34,659 nucleotides of DNA from the NCBI GenBank assembly GCA_027320695.1, contig DAHVKW010000006.1, positions 1 to 34,659 on the forward strand. Reading direction: 5' to 3'. This document shows, piece after piece, positions 1-7,729 of this stretch; within the stretch, counting starts at the first letter, position 1, and each line of letters opens with the position of its first letter. A program made the translations under genes and the position numbers. A model generated the notes under the pieces. That model saw only the letters and a list, made by a program, of their open reading frames with translations, had not been told where the DNA came from and ran no database searches. The DNA is from Actinomycetota bacterium. Its GTDB lineage: Bacteria > Actinomycetota > Acidimicrobiia > Acidimicrobiales > Acidimicrobiaceae.

Positions 1-527
1 GTGCCAACGTCGGCTCCGGGCCGACGTACGTGGTGGCTAGTCCTGGACCAGGTGCACCTGCCCCTCCGGTTAACCTGCCCACTACCTCGGGGAGTACGTT
101 CAACCTCGCCGCCTACCGAGGCCAGCGGGTGCTGCTCTATTTTCAAGAGGGCGTTACGTGTCAGCCCTGTTGGACCCAGCTCCAGGCGATCGACACCGAC
201 CTCGGTGCCTTCCATGCGCTCGGCATCACCCAGGTTGCAAGCATCGCCATTGACCCGGCTTCGGCACTTACAGAAATGGCCAACAGCAACACCATCACGA
301 CACCGGTGCTAGCCGACTCGACGGGGGTCGTGTCGAATGCCTACCACGCCAATAGCTACGGAATGATGGGCACCTCTGAGGATGGACACAGCTTCGTGCT
401 CGTAGGCCGAACCGGAAGGATCCTATGGCGAGGAGACTTCGGAGGAGCGCCGAATTACACCATGTACGTCCCCGTCAAGAACTTGTTATCTGACCTGCAG
501 GCGGGCCTAGCCCACGCGAGGTCCTAA
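1..527 (+). CDS. Redoxin/thioredoxin-fold protein, 5' end outside window
   Basis: The reading frame is already open at the window edge, so the N terminus is missing; an internal GTG at 30 is not necessarily the start. The visible part is a thioredoxin/AhpC-TSA-type fold. After a Pro-rich stretch there is a hydrophobic strand (residues LLYFQEG) followed by a CQPC active site, then the strand/helix pattern of redoxins and a late FVLVGRTGRILW segment typical of TlpA/redoxin proteins. The likely role is thiol-disulfide exchange outside the membrane. The next gene begins two bases after the stop, so this is the first visible gene of a five-gene operon ending at 3309. Family membership is fairly clear; substrate and partners are not. 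Confidence 0.7.
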   Translation, partial: ANVGSGPTYVVASPGPGAPAPPVNLPTTSGSTFNLAAYRGQRVLLYFQEGVTCQPCWTQLQAIDTDLGAFHALGITQVASIAIDPASALTEMANSNTITTPVLADSTGVVSNAYHANSYGMMGTSEDGHSFVLVGRTGRILWRGDFGGAPNYTMYVPVKNLLSDLQAGLAHARS

Positions 528-529
528 CA

Positions 530-793
530 GTGGACGTCGTCATCCTTACACAGACCGGCTGTCACTTCTGCGAGATGGCAACCGAAATTCTTGGCAGTTT
601 AGGGGCAGAGTTTGACCTTGAAGTACGGCACGTGAATCTTGCCAGTCAAGAAGGAAAACTGATTGCGCAGAAGGTCGGCCTACCCATCCCTCCTGGAATC
701 CTTATAGACGATGAGCTCTTCAGCTATGGACGTCCATCGGAACGCAGGCTTAGGCGAGAATTCGAAAAACGGCTTGGAAGGACCACCGAGTGA
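530..793 (+). CDS. Glutaredoxin-like small thioredoxin-fold protein
   Basis: An 87-residue protein with a GTG start two bases after the previous stop. A short first strand (VVILTQTG) leads directly into a CHFC motif at residues 11-14, the glutaredoxin/NrdH layout with the active site close to the N terminus. A GLPIPPGILIDDEL segment provides the cis-Pro loop and the following strand. There is no signal peptide or membrane segment, so it is probably cytoplasmic and could pass electrons to the membrane or exported thioredoxins of the operon. The stop overlaps the next start (GTGA at 790-793). The specific substrate cannot be told. Confidence 0.72.
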   Translation: MDVVILTQTGCHFCEMATEILGSLGAEFDLEVRHVNLASQEGKLIAQKVGLPIPPGILIDDELFSYGRPSERRLRREFEKRLGRTTE

Positions 794-1491
794 AACTTTC
801 CTTTTCGTCTCGACCCGCATCAACCTGCGCAACAGTCTCCGAAAATCACAGAGACTTTTCCGACGGTTTAATGGCTGGAACGGAACCTTTTAAAACTTAT
901 GACCAGGACCAAGTAAACATGGGTTCGTCGGGCTCCGCTATGCGCCTACGAAGCAGGTCTGTCATGATAACTTCCATTGGTGTAAGTCTCGCATTCATCA
1001 TTTTCATGGTGTTTCTGGCGATATCTCCGCCACAATCCCAACGACATCTGCAAAGTCCCCTCGTCGGTAAGACCGCGCCAGCTTTATTTGGTACAACCAT
1101 TACCGGCATCCCTTTTTCTCTTAACAGCGATACAGGCCATTATGTATTTGTTGATTTTTTTGCTTCTTGGTGCCCTGCATGTGTGACGGAACAACCTCAG
1201 CTAAATGCGTTCGTCCGTGACCAAACCCCAAAGACAAACGGCGCACGCTTGGTAGGGGTGATTTTTGGTGACAGAGTCAGCAGTATTCGGTCGCTCCTGG
1301 GTAACGAAGTAGGCAAATACCCTGTTCTTCCTGACCCAACCGGGACGCTCGCGCTCCATTGGGGGGTGGGAAACGCAGCTGAAATGTATCTCGTCGGCCC
1401 TAATGGCCAAATTTTGGCAAAAATCGATGGCGGCGTCACAGAAAAAGAACTCGATGGACTAATGGCCAAGGCACGGAGCTCAAATGCATAA
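790..1491 (+). CDS. Membrane-anchored TlpA/ResA-like thioredoxin
   Basis: 233 residues if the GTG at 790 is used, which overlaps the previous stop and implies translational coupling; an internal ATG at 919 is an alternative and would remove a long, unusual cytoplasmic tail. One membrane segment lies at residues 58-80, followed by an extracytoplasmic redoxin domain. The active site is ASWCPAC with cysteines at 128 and 131, and a later YLVGPNGQILAKIDGG segment matches the end of TlpA/ResA domains. The family reduces disulfides or apocytochrome thiols outside the membrane. Its 3' end overlaps the next gene by 8 bases. Confidence 0.78.
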   Translation: MKLSFSSRPASTCATVSENHRDFSDGLMAGTEPFKTYDQDQVNMGSSGSAMRLRSRSVMITSIGVSLAFIIFMVFLAISPPQSQRHLQSPLVGKTAPALFGTTITGIPFSLNSDTGHYVFVDFFASWCPACVTEQPQLNAFVRDQTPKTNGARLVGVIFGDRVSSIRSLLGNEVGKYPVLPDPTGTLALHWGVGNAAEMYLVGPNGQILAKIDGGVTEKELDGLMAKARSSNA

Positions 1492-2071
1492 GACGACTGC
1501 CACTTCGCATCGCTTGCGTCCGTCATGGAACGGGCTAACAGAAGCGGCACAGAACCGCTCTTGCCGAGTTCTGTTCATAGTTGTCTCTTTGGCTGTCACA
1601 TTCACCTATAGCCTGCTGCTACCTTTCAAGTACACCCAGCACATCGCATTTGGCAATTGGAACTACCTAGACATTCGTCTTTTAGCATTCAGCATCGCAT
1701 ACGGCCTGGCGTTTGCAACGGTTATCACTTTGCAGGTATACACATTTAGCAAATTCACTCGTGTAGGTCGAAAGAGTGGCGCCACCACGACCCTAAGCAC
1801 GGCAGCCAGCTTGCTCTCATGTCTTGCTTGCTGCAGTCCCCTAATACCAAGCGTCCTTGGAATACTCGGGCTATCTGGAATCGCCTTGCTCACTACCTCA
1901 ATACCCATCGAGCGCTTCCTCGCCAAGAACCAAAATATTCTTTTGAGTGGAGGACTTGTTCTCCTTATTTTCTCAGCGGTATGGAGCGCTAAGAGAGTAG
2001 CCCAAGCAAGCTGCACCTTAGTCACAGGGCCCAGCAACTCGCAGGAAAAGGGAGTCTTGGGCAAATGGTGA
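1484..2071 (+). CDS. Polytopic membrane protein with MerF/MerT-like CC motif
   Basis: 195 residues with four probable membrane segments (about 29-49, 64-88, 105-136, 150-168). In the third, residues 113-119 read CLACCSP followed by LIPSVLGILGLSG. A vicinal Cys pair two residues before Pro, followed by a Gly/Leu-rich helix, resembles the first-helix motif of the mercuric ion transporters MerT and MerF, which hand Hg(II) across the membrane. No MerT or MerP is otherwise visible here although merA and merB are. The link is an inference from a short motif and the overall length differs. The alternative is a disulfide carrier working with the flanking thioredoxins. The gene overlaps both neighbours by a few bases, so it is part of the operon. 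Confidence 0.55.
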   Translation: MHKTTATSHRLRPSWNGLTEAAQNRSCRVLFIVVSLAVTFTYSLLLPFKYTQHIAFGNWNYLDIRLLAFSIAYGLAFATVITLQVYTFSKFTRVGRKSGATTTLSTAASLLSCLACCSPLIPSVLGILGLSGIALLTTSIPIERFLAKNQNILLSGGLVLLIFSAVWSAKRVAQASCTLVTGPSNSQEKGVLGKW

Positions 2072-3309
2072 GTAAAAGACGAGTAGAAACCAAGCATACG
2101 GGTTTTGCTGAGCCAAACCATTTGGGATCGAACAGCAAGACTGGGAATCTTTCGTCCGGTCCATCAAATTCTACCGACGAACAGGTCAATGCGCCGAACC
2201 GTATGGAAACGTATCTAAGCCGGGTCGCTCCAGAAATCTTGGCCGTAACATACTGGTTCGATCCTCCACCTGAAGCAGACGTCTCTTCTTACACGATTCG
2301 AATATCTGCTAAACGTGTTAATATTTCGGGTCCAAAACAACCCGAAGACGATGTGACCCATGAGGTGACCGTCAACGGCATTGTAACGGGCAGTGGTCCG
2401 GTAGCAGTGATGGCAAAGATTGAGGGAGTCAATCCTGGTACCTGGGAAGTATCCGCTAAAATGGTACCGCCTCCCATAGTCAGCCACAGACTAAACAGGC
2501 GGCAGGATAAAACCGCTCAAATGGTCCCGCCAGTCTACCGTGCAGCATGGTCTTGGCGCAAACGAAAGCTGTTAGCAGCGCCAGCAACCCCAATAGAGAC
2601 CTGCTTAGCCCCATTCGCGCGACCTCCAGCAGTCATCATAGGGAGTTGGGCAGTTCTCGTTGCAGTTGGAATCGCCGTAGCACTAGGGACACAATTCTGG
2701 ATTGTCGATTTATTGAAACTTGATCCGGCCAGAGTTCTGATTGCCTCCATAACGGGTGTTATCGCAGGCGCTATCGGTGCCAAGCTATGGTTTATCGTCT
2801 TGCATCTGCGTGAAAAACGCCGAGAAGGCTGGTGTCTCCAAGGCATGGTGGCAGGAATTGCAGTTGTGTTCCCGGCTTTGCTCGCAGTGCTTAATGTACC
2901 TGTCGCTACGGTGCTCGATGCGTCAACCCCCGGAATCATGCTCGGCTTGGCGATAGGAAGACTTGGTTGCTTTTTTACAGGCTGCTGCGCTGGGCGCCCG
3001 ACCGGATCGAGGTGGGGGTTGTGGAGTTCAGACCGCATTGTAGGAATGCGGCGCATACCTACCCAGCTGATGGAATCAGGCCTTGCACTTTTGATCGGCG
3101 TGACGGTGCTAACAGCTATTTATTTTGAAAACACATTCCATGGAGCATTATTTGTTGCAGCTTTGTCGGGATACACCCTCATACGACAGGGCCTCTTGCG
3201 ACTTCGGCTGGAACGCCGCAAGTCCAAATTAGGTGGTCCGCTTACTGCTATAGCAGCTGCAATTGTTTTAGTGGGAATGCTCGTCTTACTCATAGCTAGT
3301 TGGTCATGA
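2065..3309 (+). CDS. Lgt-like membrane protein with N-terminal Ig-like domain
   Basis: 414 residues, last gene of the first operon, overlapping the preceding stop. Residues 1-50 are polar and residues 57-140 form a beta-rich domain of fibronectin/Ig appearance. From about 188 on it is a polytopic membrane domain resembling prolipoprotein diacylglyceryl transferase. The best match is GRLGCFFTGCCAGRP at about 298-312 and PTQLMES at 332-338, against the Lgt signature G-R-x-G-N-F and H-P-x-Q-L-x-E. The Asn of the signature is Cys302 and the His before the Pro is Ile, so classical lipoprotein modification is doubtful. A second vicinal pair, Cys307-Cys308, follows. It may be an Lgt-fold protein adapted to thiol chemistry, but this is not proven. 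Confidence 0.6.
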   Translation: MVSKRRVETKHTGFAEPNHLGSNSKTGNLSSGPSNSTDEQVNAPNRMETYLSRVAPEILAVTYWFDPPPEADVSSYTIRISAKRVNISGPKQPEDDVTHEVTVNGIVTGSGPVAVMAKIEGVNPGTWEVSAKMVPPPIVSHRLNRRQDKTAQMVPPVYRAAWSWRKRKLLAAPATPIETCLAPFARPPAVIIGSWAVLVAVGIAVALGTQFWIVDLLKLDPARVLIASITGVIAGAIGAKLWFIVLHLREKRREGWCLQGMVAGIAVVFPALLAVLNVPVATVLDASTPGIMLGLAIGRLGCFFTGCCAGRPTGSRWGLWSSDRIVGMRRIPTQLMESGLALLIGVTVLTAIYFENTFHGALFVAALSGYTLIRQGLLRLRLERRKSKLGGPLTAIAAAIVLVGMLVLLIASWS

Positions 3310-3382
3310 TGTACCATAATTTTCCGAACTTGGTTACTATAGTGTTTGCTGTCATTGGCCAGGTGATCATGGTGGTTAGCCG

Positions 3383-4582
3383 ATGAGCGTCACCGCCGGT
3401 CGGGGATCCTGGCGACGCCTAACTGGGCCCACGCCGCTGCCCGAGGAGACTCGCAGTGGCTGGCTTACTCGGCGTCACCTCGAGATCGCACTGGGACTTC
3501 TATGGCTTATAGACGGGGCTCTACAATTCCAGCCCTACATGTTCAGCCGGGCATTCTTCGTGAACGTACTCGGTATGGCCCAGATGGGGAACGTTCCCCA
3601 TCCGGTCGCGCTGTTAAACCACGACATTTCCGTGCTGATGTCCAGCCACGTAGTGGCCTTCAACGCCGTCTTCGCCACCACGCAGGTGGCTATCGGCATT
3701 GGCCTACTCTGGAGCCGTTCGGCCCCGACAGCTCGAATCGCCTCCATTGCCTGGGCGCTCGGCGTGTGGTCGGTGGGTGAGGGCTTCGGGGGTATGTTCA
3801 TGCCGGGCATGAATCCACTTCAGGGCGCACCTGGAGCCGTGATCCTCTACGCTGTTGTCGCCATCGTGTGTTGGCCCAAACGTGCCGAAGGCGATGCAGT
3901 GGCCGACGTCGGGCTCCTTGGGTCGGCGGCAACGCGCGTGTTGTGGACGGTGCTGTGGACAGGGACTGCCTTGCTTGAACTCGAGATAGCCAACAAAGCC
4001 CCGAATGCCCTCTCGGCTCAGCTAACCGAACTCGCCCAGCAAGAACCTGCTCCGCTCGCCGCCATGGACCATACCGTGGCTCACCTCGTAGTCGGCCACG
4101 GTATGGAGCTTGCACTGTTGATTATGATGGCCCAAGTGCTCATCGGGTCGTGGGTGCTACGTCCGGGCACCCGACGCTTGGCACTTGGAGCTGGCATCGC
4201 GGTCGCTGGCATCTACTGGGTGATCGGTCAGAACTTCGGAGGCATTTTCACCGGGCAAGGCACCGACCCGAACACCGGGCCACTGCTCGTACTCCTGGCA
4301 CTCTCACTCTGGCCCAGAGGGAGAGCACAGTCCTGTTGTGCTGTGTCCACCCGAGCCGATGCCCAGGGCTTGGACAAGGAGCATGTCCCGAGCTCGGATC
4401 ACCAGAAAGAGAGTACTTCAGAACTGGCAGTAACCGATTATCAAAACGAGCAGGCGCATTTGGTTGGGCTAGCCGTCGACCACCACGATAGCGACGAAGC
4501 CGACATGAGCACGATCTACAGCGGGCAGAAGGCCAGCAAGAGCAAGGCACACACACCAACGCCGATAGGACCTTCCGATTGA
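3383..4582 (+). CDS. Conserved polytopic membrane protein, function unknown
   Basis: 399 residues, ATG start. About eight hydrophobic segments fill residues 30-315, beginning with a helix containing LWLIDGALQFQP and including a repeated pattern (SHVVAFNAVFATTQVAIGIGLL and later HGMELALLIMMAQVLIGSW), suggesting two related halves. The last 85 residues are polar, rich in Asp, His and Ser. I recognise the general look of an actinobacterial membrane family but know no function for it. It opens the G+C-rich block that continues to 7420 and lies upstream of a methyltransferase and a CcdA/thioredoxin pair. Codon use is visibly more G+C-rich than in the operon to its left. Confidence 0.6.
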   Translation: MSVTAGRGSWRRLTGPTPLPEETRSGWLTRRHLEIALGLLWLIDGALQFQPYMFSRAFFVNVLGMAQMGNVPHPVALLNHDISVLMSSHVVAFNAVFATTQVAIGIGLLWSRSAPTARIASIAWALGVWSVGEGFGGMFMPGMNPLQGAPGAVILYAVVAIVCWPKRAEGDAVADVGLLGSAATRVLWTVLWTGTALLELEIANKAPNALSAQLTELAQQEPAPLAAMDHTVAHLVVGHGMELALLIMMAQVLIGSWVLRPGTRRLALGAGIAVAGIYWVIGQNFGGIFTGQGTDPNTGPLLVLLALSLWPRGRAQSCCAVSTRADAQGLDKEHVPSSDHQKESTSELAVTDYQNEQAHLVGLAVDHHDSDEADMSTIYSGQKASKSKAHTPTPIGPSD

Positions 4583-4853
4583 GACAGCTGACTTCCTCAC
4601 TACGCTCCCTCAGGCTGGTTCTCGCTCTCTCAGAATATACTCCGACTTGCTGTCGTTGTAATAGTCTGTGCAGGAACTGTGGGCAACGCCTTTCCGGGAC
4701 AGTACGGAGTACGAAAACCCACTGGATGGAGTTCGTCGCAGCGACTATGCCCCGCGAACTCAGAAGAAGGCGAAGAACTCAGGAAAGAAGGCCAATGACC
4801 CGGTATTTCGCGAACTATTGTCTGCTCCCCGACTCAATCCTCATGGTGCGCTA
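4583..4853. other. Gap with remnant-like open frames
   Basis: No convincing gene. One frame on the plus strand encodes a hydrophobic stretch (residues ILRLAVVVIVCAGTVGNAF) followed by a polar tail, which looks like a signal or membrane segment of a small exported protein, but it has no start codon. Another frame carries the Cys-rich run CCRCNSLCRNCG. The mix suggests an old junction between the two flanking genes. Confidence 0.3.
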
Positions 4854-5492
4854 GTGGCTGGAACGACTATTTCGCATCCGTTCTTCGCCCGCTTCTTCGC
4901 GAGATGCGCGCCGGCGGCTGAGCACCTCGGCGGCAGCGCCCATCGTGACGAACTGCTCGAGGGCCTCGAAGGCAGGGTGATCGAGGTCGGTGCTGGGAGT
5001 GGGCTCAACTTCGCCCACTATCCAAGCTCGGTCACCGAGGTAGTGGCTGTCGAACCGGAGCCATACCTGCGGGCCCGGGCCACAGAGGCTGCCGGCCAAG
5101 CCTCGGTACCCGTGCGCGTAGTGGACGGAACCGCCGAGATTCTCTCTTTCGGCGACGGCATCTTCGATGCCGCTGTCGCCTCGCTCGTGCTGTGCTCGGT
5201 GCCCAACCAGGCGACTGCCCTGGCAGAGCTATCACGCGTACTTCGCCCCGGCGCTGAGCTGCGCTTTTACGAGCATATCCTGGCAGAGGAGCCGGGCCTC
5301 GCCCGTCTCCAACGAAGGGTCGACCTCTTCTGGCCATACTTCGGCGCAGGCTGCCACACCTCCCGGGACACCCTCCGAGCGATTGAACAAGCTGGCTTCT
5401 CGGTTTCCTCATGCCGCCGGTTCACCTTTCGGCCTTGCCTGCTTTTTGCCCCAGTGTCCCCTCATATGATCGGACGGGCAACCCGACCATGA
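4854..5492 (+). CDS. SAM-dependent methyltransferase (UbiE/type 11 family)
   Basis: About 212 residues from the GTG at 4854. The frame is open back to 4668, but the extra 62 residues are charged, lack homology I can see, and sit in sequence that resembles a scar. Motif I is VIEVGAGSGLNF. It is followed by an acidic residue at the end of strand 2 (VVAVEPEP), a DGTAEILSF motif and FDAAVASLVLCSVPN, then a late LSRVLRPGAELRFYEH. This is a complete class I Rossmann methyltransferase of the METTL7/UbiE-like type; the C terminus (FAPVSPHMIGRA) is typical of that group. The substrate is unknown. The stop overlaps the next start as ATGA (5489-5492). Confidence 0.78.
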   Translation: MAGTTISHPFFARFFARCAPAAEHLGGSAHRDELLEGLEGRVIEVGAGSGLNFAHYPSSVTEVVAVEPEPYLRARATEAAGQASVPVRVVDGTAEILSFGDGIFDAAVASLVLCSVPNQATALAELSRVLRPGAELRFYEHILAEEPGLARLQRRVDLFWPYFGAGCHTSRDTLRAIEQAGFSVSSCRRFTFRPCLLFAPVSPHMIGRATRP

Positions 5493-6030
5493 GCGATCCT
5501 ACAGACGCACGGCTCGGAGCATCGCAATGGCACACCGACGCCCCGAGCCGAGCGTTGCATTCCACACCCGGTGCGCCTCGGGGCGTCGCCTTAGCCCTCT
5601 GCGGTATGCTCGCCGTGCAGGTCCTACTTGGAATGTACGTGAACCTCTACGCGGGCCTGCCTCCGGTCATGAATGGCTCCGGGGGGCCCGCAGGTTCGAT
5701 CATAGGGCACTTTAGCACGATGTTCTCGCCGGGTCGACCGGTTCTCATGGCTCACATGATGCTCGCCGCGACCTGGGTGCTCACACTCGTCGTCGCGACG
5801 AGCTTGGGGGACCGTTTCGCCATTGGTTGGAGCGCTACAGGGCTGGTTGCCCTCCTAGTCGCTGGGTACGCGGGATCTCGTTCTCTATGTTCGGCCACGA
5901 CAACGTGGACTCCTGCCTCATGGCCGTTGGGTTCCTCGTGACCTTTGCAGCGTACCTCGTCGCAGCGATCCGGAACTCTGCGTCAGGTCTTCCTTCGATG
6001 AGGACTCGGCAAGCCCGAGCGGTCGGCTGA
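5489..6030 (+). pseudogene. Four-helix membrane protein gene with a single-base frameshift
   Basis: The ATG at 5489 overlaps the methyltransferase stop. The first frame gives a polar N terminus and three membrane segments (GVALALCGMLAVQVLLGMYV; MAHMMLAATWVLTLVVAT; the start of a third at GLVALLVAGYAG). Near 5872 this frame runs into unrelated residues and stops at 5941, while the neighbouring frame continues naturally with ISFSMFGHDNVDSCLMA and a last helix to the TGA at 6028-6030. One extra G in the GGG run at 5872-5874 restores a continuous protein of about 180 residues. This is either a real loss of function or a sequencing error. The architecture (paired helices with conserved His/Gly) faintly resembles heme-membrane proteins, but I cannot name it. 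The next gene is ccdA. Confidence 0.6.
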
Positions 6031-6041
6031 GTAGGAGCGAC

Positions 6042-6770
6042 ATGACCTCAGCACTGCTTCCCGTCCTGGCCGTCGTAGCCGGAATCCTCTCGTTCACCTC
6101 GCCTTGTGCGCTGCCACTCGTGCCCAGCTACTTGTCCTACGTCTCAGGCCTGCCCCCGACCGAACTGGGCAAGAAGGGAACGCGAAACGTCGCGCTGCGC
6201 TCTTCGCTCGGCTTCGTCGGCGGCTTCACGCTCGTCTTCACCGCGCTCGGCGCGTCATCGACCCTAGTGGGGTCGCTCTTGGTGCGGAACCTCCCGCTCA
6301 TTTTCCGCGTGGCGGGTGTGATGATCATCGTGATGGGGCTTGCATCCACGGACTTGCTCCATATCCCAGTCCTCAGACGGGAGAGACGTTTCGACCTCGC
6401 CCGGATGCCCTCTGGGCCCCGGGGGGCTGTACCGCTCGGGATGGCGTTCGCCTTCGGTTGGGTCCCTTGTATCGGGCCGATCCTCGCGACGATCCTGGCT
6501 GTGGCAAGCACCAGCGGCACCGTCGCCTGGGGAGCTGTGCTGCTTGGTTTGTACTCACTCGGCCTCGGCATTCCCTTCGTTCTCCTCGCCGTGGGCTTTT
6601 CCCACTCGAAAGGCTCGCTCGCTTGGCTGCGTAGGCACGGCAGGGCGATACAGGTGGTAGGTGGGTTCCTGCTCATCGGCGTCGGCGTGCTATTCGTGAC
6701 CGGTGCCTGGCGAACACTGTTCGTACCGCTCCAGTCGCAGTTTGCGAAGCTTGGTTGGCCCCCGCTGTGA
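6042..6770 (+). CDS. ccdA: Cytochrome c biogenesis protein CcdA
   Basis: 242 residues, ATG with AGGAG seven bases upstream. Six membrane segments fit the CcdA/DsbD-beta family, which carries electrons from cytoplasmic thioredoxin through the membrane to extracytoplasmic thioredoxin-fold partners. The two redox cysteines are visible: Cys22 in FTSPCALPLVPSYLSYVSG and Cys143 in FGWVPCIGPIL. The reading frame is intact. Its end overlaps the following ResA/TlpA-type gene as GTGA at 6767-6770, so the two are translationally coupled and the downstream thioredoxin is the natural electron acceptor. This pair is separate from the second CcdA at 10026-10946. Confidence 0.9.
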   Translation: MTSALLPVLAVVAGILSFTSPCALPLVPSYLSYVSGLPPTELGKKGTRNVALRSSLGFVGGFTLVFTALGASSTLVGSLLVRNLPLIFRVAGVMIIVMGLASTDLLHIPVLRRERRFDLARMPSGPRGAVPLGMAFAFGWVPCIGPILATILAVASTSGTVAWGAVLLGLYSLGLGIPFVLLAVGFSHSKGSLAWLRRHGRAIQVVGGFLLIGVGVLFVTGAWRTLFVPLQSQFAKLGWPPL

Positions 6771-7420
6771 GTCCGGTTCCCGGGAGCCCGGCCTTGAACG
6801 ATAATAGTAACAGCTCTTCCCCGCGGCGCCTTCGGCCAGCTTGGTGGGCAGCCGCCACGGCAGTCGTAGTGCTGGCCGTGGTCGTCGGGGCCTTTGCGGT
6901 ATTCGGGCCACGGCTCTCTTCGAGCACCTCCGGCACCACCTACTTGGGGACCGCCACCGAGCTCGGGTTCGCTCGGTTACCGGGTCGACCCGCGCCACTC
7001 TTTTCGGTTCCGAGTCTCCTCGATCCCAAAGCGAAGATATCGCTCGCAAGCTTCCGGGGTCGACCTCTGGTGCTCAACTTCTGGGCATCATGGTGCGTCC
7101 CGTGCCGTAAGGAAATGCCAGCCATTGAAGCCGTCGCTCGCAAGTTCGGGGCTTCGGTGAGCTTCGTCGGGATGGACACGAACGACACGAGGAGCGCCGC
7201 TTCGAGCTTCGCGGCACAGACCGGGGTCACCTACCCCCTCGGGTTCGACCCAAGTGCGACTGTAGCTTCCTCCTACGGTGTCTACGGCCTTCCGACTACG
7301 TTCTTCGTCTCGCGAAACGGTCGGCTCCTTGGTCGCCAGGTGGGAGCCATGACTGCGGTTCGACTTGAGGCGCTTATTGCTCAAGTGCTCGATGTCCACC
7401 ACGGCCGCCAAGGCTCGTGA
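6767..7420 (+). CDS. ResA/TlpA-family membrane-anchored thioredoxin
   Basis: 217 residues from the GTG overlapping the ccdA stop; a TTG at 6755 is in frame but less likely. A single membrane anchor (WWAAATAVVVLAVVVGAFAVF) is followed by a redoxin domain with FWASWCVPC (Cys110 and Cys113), a GMDTND strand, and YGVYGLPTTFFV containing the cis-Pro. This is the canonical ResA/CcmG-type reductant of apocytochrome c cysteines or other exported disulfides, and it is intact, unlike the CcmG-like gene at 17258. With CcdA upstream it forms a complete electron relay. A likely terminator for this transcription unit lies just inside the neighbouring insertion sequence at 7589-7621. Confidence 0.88.
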   Translation: MSPVPGSPALNDNSNSSSPRRLRPAWWAAATAVVVLAVVVGAFAVFGPRLSSSTSGTTYLGTATELGFARLPGRPAPLFSVPSLLDPKAKISLASFRGRPLVLNFWASWCVPCRKEMPAIEAVARKFGASVSFVGMDTNDTRSAASSFAAQTGVTYPLGFDPSATVASSYGVYGLPTTFFVSRNGRLLGRQVGAMTAVRLEALIAQVLDVHHGRQGS

Positions 7421-7577
7421 GCTGCTCCTTGCTGAGACTCGGTGTCGTCCTCAGCTATTGGCTCACTCTACCCCGGCAAGCGGCCCATAATTGTACACCC
7501 GATGCCCGATGTCAACAGCCCCCAACGCCTCTCACCGCTGAGCTGGGAGCATGTGAATCTCACCGACGGCCCACTTC
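7421..7577. other. Short gap before the insertion sequence
   Basis: No gene can be supported. One plus-strand frame at about 7530-7577 contains LSWEHVNL, which resembles the first helix region of tyrosine recombinases, but it is too short and has no catalytic residues, so I do not call it. Confidence 0.3.
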
Positions 7578-7588
7578 CTAGGAGCATG

Positions 7589-7621
7589 AGTCCGAATCAG
7601 TTTCGGGTTTCGGACTGATTT
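7589..7621 (+). terminator. Rho-independent terminator at the IS left end
   Basis: AGTCCGAA (7589-7596) and TTCGGACT (7609-7616) form a perfect 8-bp stem with a 12-base loop, followed on the plus strand by GATTTTTC. It would stop transcription entering the element from the ccdA/thioredoxin unit. Confidence 0.55.
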
Positions 7622-7729
7622 TTCTATCTCACCCATTTATTGACAAAACCGGCGACAAACAAAACCCTAAGAACGCCTTGGCGGCATGTGGAGCAGGTTC
7701 ATTGAGGCGGTTTGCCGCAGTTCTTCAAC

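Noticed and set aside
4668-4853. N-terminal extension of the methyltransferase from the GTG at 4668
   Set aside because: The extension is highly charged, lies in scar-like sequence and adds nothing that belongs to the methyltransferase fold, so the GTG at 4854 is preferred.
7530-7577. Possible tyrosine-recombinase fragment (LSWEHVNL) cut by the IS element
   Set aside because: Only about 15 residues with no catalytic Arg/His/Tyr, and no continuation on the other side of the element.
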